This document shows positions 61,301-64,000 of a stretch of DNA of 64,000 bases, one piece after another. A program made the translations under genes and the position numbers. Numbering within the stretch: position 1 is the first letter of the stretch; the number at the start of each line of letters is the position of its first letter. This DNA comes from Melanocharis versteri (Eukaryota; Chordata; Aves; Passeriformes; Melanocharitidae), in NCBI GenBank assembly GCA_013397845.1, contig VZTG01005429.1, forward strand, positions 765,251-829,250. The letters are read 5' to 3'. Below the pieces are notes generated by a model, which saw only the letters and a list, made by a program, of their open reading frames with translations, was not told the DNA's origin and made no database searches.

Positions 61301-64000
61301 CTGACAATTTTTAAATAGAATTAAATGGACTGAATTGCTCTCCACTCAGCACAATTTTTACTGAAGTTATGCTTGGGGACAGATGATAAATAATTGACTA
61401 TGTCTACCCATCTCCTCTTCAATACAAGCTGCAGTCAATATTTAATCATCCATAACCTTTCACTACGGACAGTTCTCTCTGCTGCCCATGCAGTCCACAA
61501 GTATTCTGAATACAACCAGTTGTTCCAAGGAACACACATGACAAACACAGAGCACTTCAGCATTGTTGTAATTAAATACATTGCTCAATTACCATTAGCT
61601 AAGGGGATTAAAAATAAACTCAGAACTTGGAAGAATTACCTTAGTTAACAACCTTTCACAGTTCAGGTGTTAATGATTTTAGGGCACATGTACAAACCGA
61701 CTACAACACGCTTTTGAACACATTATAGCATGAACATGAGATCCATTCCCTTTGAATGCAATGTCTTTCCACCTCATAAAAATATGCAGATTGGTTTCCT
61801 CACATGGCACATGACAAGTTTTACAACTGCAGAAGTGTTACAAGGTTTTTCCACATCTTAAACTTCAGCACTCAGTAAAAGACCATGAACATCCTGGCAC
61901 TCATTTCCATTTCTACCCTTACAAACACAACCACGCCCGGTGAACACAAGCCTGGCACTTGTCACAAACAAATGTGGATATGCCATGTTGGGGATATTGT
62001 TACCTGCACCTTTACCTTAACCAGGTTGAGAGCATCTCCTTTATACCTTCCTTGCTCTTTTGCTCCTCCTTCCTTCTTGTGTCACTGCTTTAGCTCCCCC
62101 CGGACAGGTTTTAGTAATTCTTTGGCTGTCAGACCAGGGTCAGTGCTACAGCCCTCACTGCTTATCCTGCAGATCCAATCAGGCTCAGCACAAGCAGCTC
62201 CTCCCTTTGGGAATGTGCACTCAACTGTGTTGCACATAGATCTTTCTCTGTCCCACATAATCTAGATTTATTGAGGTAACAGGTATTTCTAGAATCTCCT
62301 TGATTCAGTATCAAAGTCTTAAACATGCTTCCATGTAAGTACCTTTTTTCCTTTCAGGGTTTGTGGTGAGTTTCTCACCTAAGTAAAAGCACCATTCCCA
62401 CTGGAGAGCTTGATGCATCTTTATCCACACACAAGATGGTGCTGCTGGCAGATACATCAGTATGTAAAGATGTTAAATCCAGGTTTTATAGATCAAGCTG
62501 TTAATGCTCAGCATAAGGCTTTAGAAAAACTATTTGCTTGAACAGATATCCAAAGTCTAATCTCACAGACAATGTGACAGCTGCCCATGCTTAGCTATAA
62601 TTGTAAATAGACACCTTCTCTTCCTGTCCCCTGCCCAGAGACTTGCTGGGGATATGTTTATCCTAATGAACCTGACAAAGTCCATTCCCAATGCCAGAGC
62701 CAGGCTCTCTGTTCCGTCACATTGTATCAGTGCAGAACACTGAGAAACTTCCATGGCCCAATTATGCTTCATTAAACTAAGCCCATATTCTGTGTGTCAG
62801 AGAAAGATATCGAACCACCTCAGCCTAGTGTTTCCCAAAGGAGAAAAAGAATAACTTCCTCAAATAGAGAAAAAAAGAGGTTTGTTTTGGAAACCTGTGC
62901 AGAGAGGCCACAGGTATTAGTCAATTCTCCAGCAGATGCTCAAGTATTGCTTTGCCTCAGTTTCCCAACTGAGTAATAAACATAAAAGCCTTCAGCAAGC
63001 CGTTAAAAAGCCAGTGCCATAGTTATGAAGTTATGCCCTTTATCTCTGCAGAAAAAAGAAAGCAAGATCCTTTACCTTCTACTCAGCAGGCAAAACCACC
63101 CTGAATGGTTTGCTCTGAAAGAGGTACCAGCAGCAGTGCACCATCTCAGCAGCAAAGGCAAAAAAGCCCCCACAGGTACATGGAGCAGACAGGCCTGCTT
63201 TTATCCAGGCACTAAAACAAGCCAGATTCTATTAACCAGAACAGTATTTGAGATACAAGAGGCAACTGACAAAATTCCTTTCTAAGTCAAAGAGCAAAGA
63301 TGTGAAGACTTTTGTGTTAGACCACTGTCAACCATTCTGCTTTCCAGCACACTGCCCTTGGCTATATATTGCTTCCTGCATCTGGTCCTTTAGATTCAGA
63401 GAAAGATGGAAACAAGACTTTGCATAGCTAGGTTCCAGAAGTTCCACCTCAGGAACTCCAGCACACTGCTTTGTCACTCTTTTTGTCTGGGTGTTAGAGC
63501 AGAGTATGATCAGCATAAGATCAAAACCCACCGCAAGCAGAGGAAAGACAAAGAACCAGAGCACAGAAGTCAGAACGTGTTCAGGCTGTTCCATCCATTT
63601 TGTTCTGAATGAACATTTTATCCTCTTCACTACCTGCTACACTCCACCTTCCAATCTGCCATCTCAACTGCTCAGGTTCTCGTACGCTAATCCATTTAAA
63701 ATCAAGCCAGTCAGCCCAAGTACAATCTTAGTGGGAAGGAGGCTTAATGGGAAATCCTGCACTCACACCAGCCAGCCCTCCTCCCTCTTCAGAGAGCAGC
63801 AAGACAGACCCTGACTGAACAGAAGGGTGATGGAGGGTAAAGCCTGACCCAAAGCTCTCCCCAGCCAGGGCAGCCCTGCTACCTCTGCCCATTGCTGGGC
63901 AGGCTGGTGCTGGAACTGCAATGCAGACCCTGTCTCTGGCAGGCTGAGCTCCAAGGAGAGCTCCCAGCTCTCACCACAACACACACACTGCAGAGAGGGA
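58370..64000 (-). other. SPAG9 intron upstream of exon 58275-58369
   Basis: No preceding long-isoform exon (RH1 or first coiled-coil residues) could be found on the minus strand, so the intron runs off the window. A possible CR1 tail lies at 60711-60735. Confidence 0.65.
60687..60762 (-). mobile_element. Possible minimal CR1 tail with flanking duplication
   Basis: ATTCATAGAATCATAAGG is CR1-end-like and is flanked by TGCAGTGCTGCATGGC (60689) and TGCAGTGCTGCACGGC (60745). Very short, so weak. Confidence 0.25.

Noticed and set aside
58370..64000. Upstream long-isoform SPAG9 exons (RH1, first coiled coil)
   Set aside because: Looked for the conserved residues on the minus strand and found none; they presumably lie beyond base 64000.

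Overview
This is animal nuclear DNA, most likely from a bird. Minus-strand CR1 LINE tails with the avian 3' end lie in intergenic and intronic DNA, introns are small, and the one gene present is vertebrate-specific in sequence. A passerine is plausible but not shown. The assembly is a draft: there is a run of Ns at 8152-8248 and one N at 15373.

The right two thirds (about 22.3 kb to the end) is one gene on the minus strand, SPAG9 (also called JIP4 or JLP), a scaffold for JNK/p38 kinases and an adaptor joining kinesin and dynein/dynactin to vesicles and lysosomes. I placed 29 exons. The 27 exons from the internal first exon at 57451-57611 to the stop at 25825 sum to exactly 3,537 nt (1,178 codons plus stop), with every splice phase agreeing and good splice signals almost throughout. 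The exon at 58275-58369 belongs to the long isoform; its earlier exons must lie beyond base 64000. In order, the protein has an alternative membrane-spanning N-terminus (short form) or the end of the first coiled coil (long form), a JNK-docking-like motif, an acidic/serine-rich linker, a second coiled coil, an RH2 domain, and a C-terminal beta-propeller (WD40-like). Two short in-frame cassettes stand out: a 39-nt exon in the propeller (29327-29365) and a 12-nt candidate microexon just after RH2 (42043-42054). A long AT-rich 3' UTR follows the stop.

The left third (1 to about 22.3 kb) shows no protein-coding gene I can support. It holds a probable endogenous-retrovirus remnant (about 5.94-6.3 kb), an inverted repeat flanking an assembly gap and a pyrimidine microsatellite (8.09-8.53 kb), a CpG-rich island next to a 19-bp G-quadruplex-type minisatellite (9.4-9.8 kb), a CR1 tail (16.9 kb), a G-quadruplex motif (20.3 kb) and several small repeats. 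In human, SPAG9 is followed on the same strand by TOB1; no TOB1 coding sequence is visible here, so this is probably the spacer between them.
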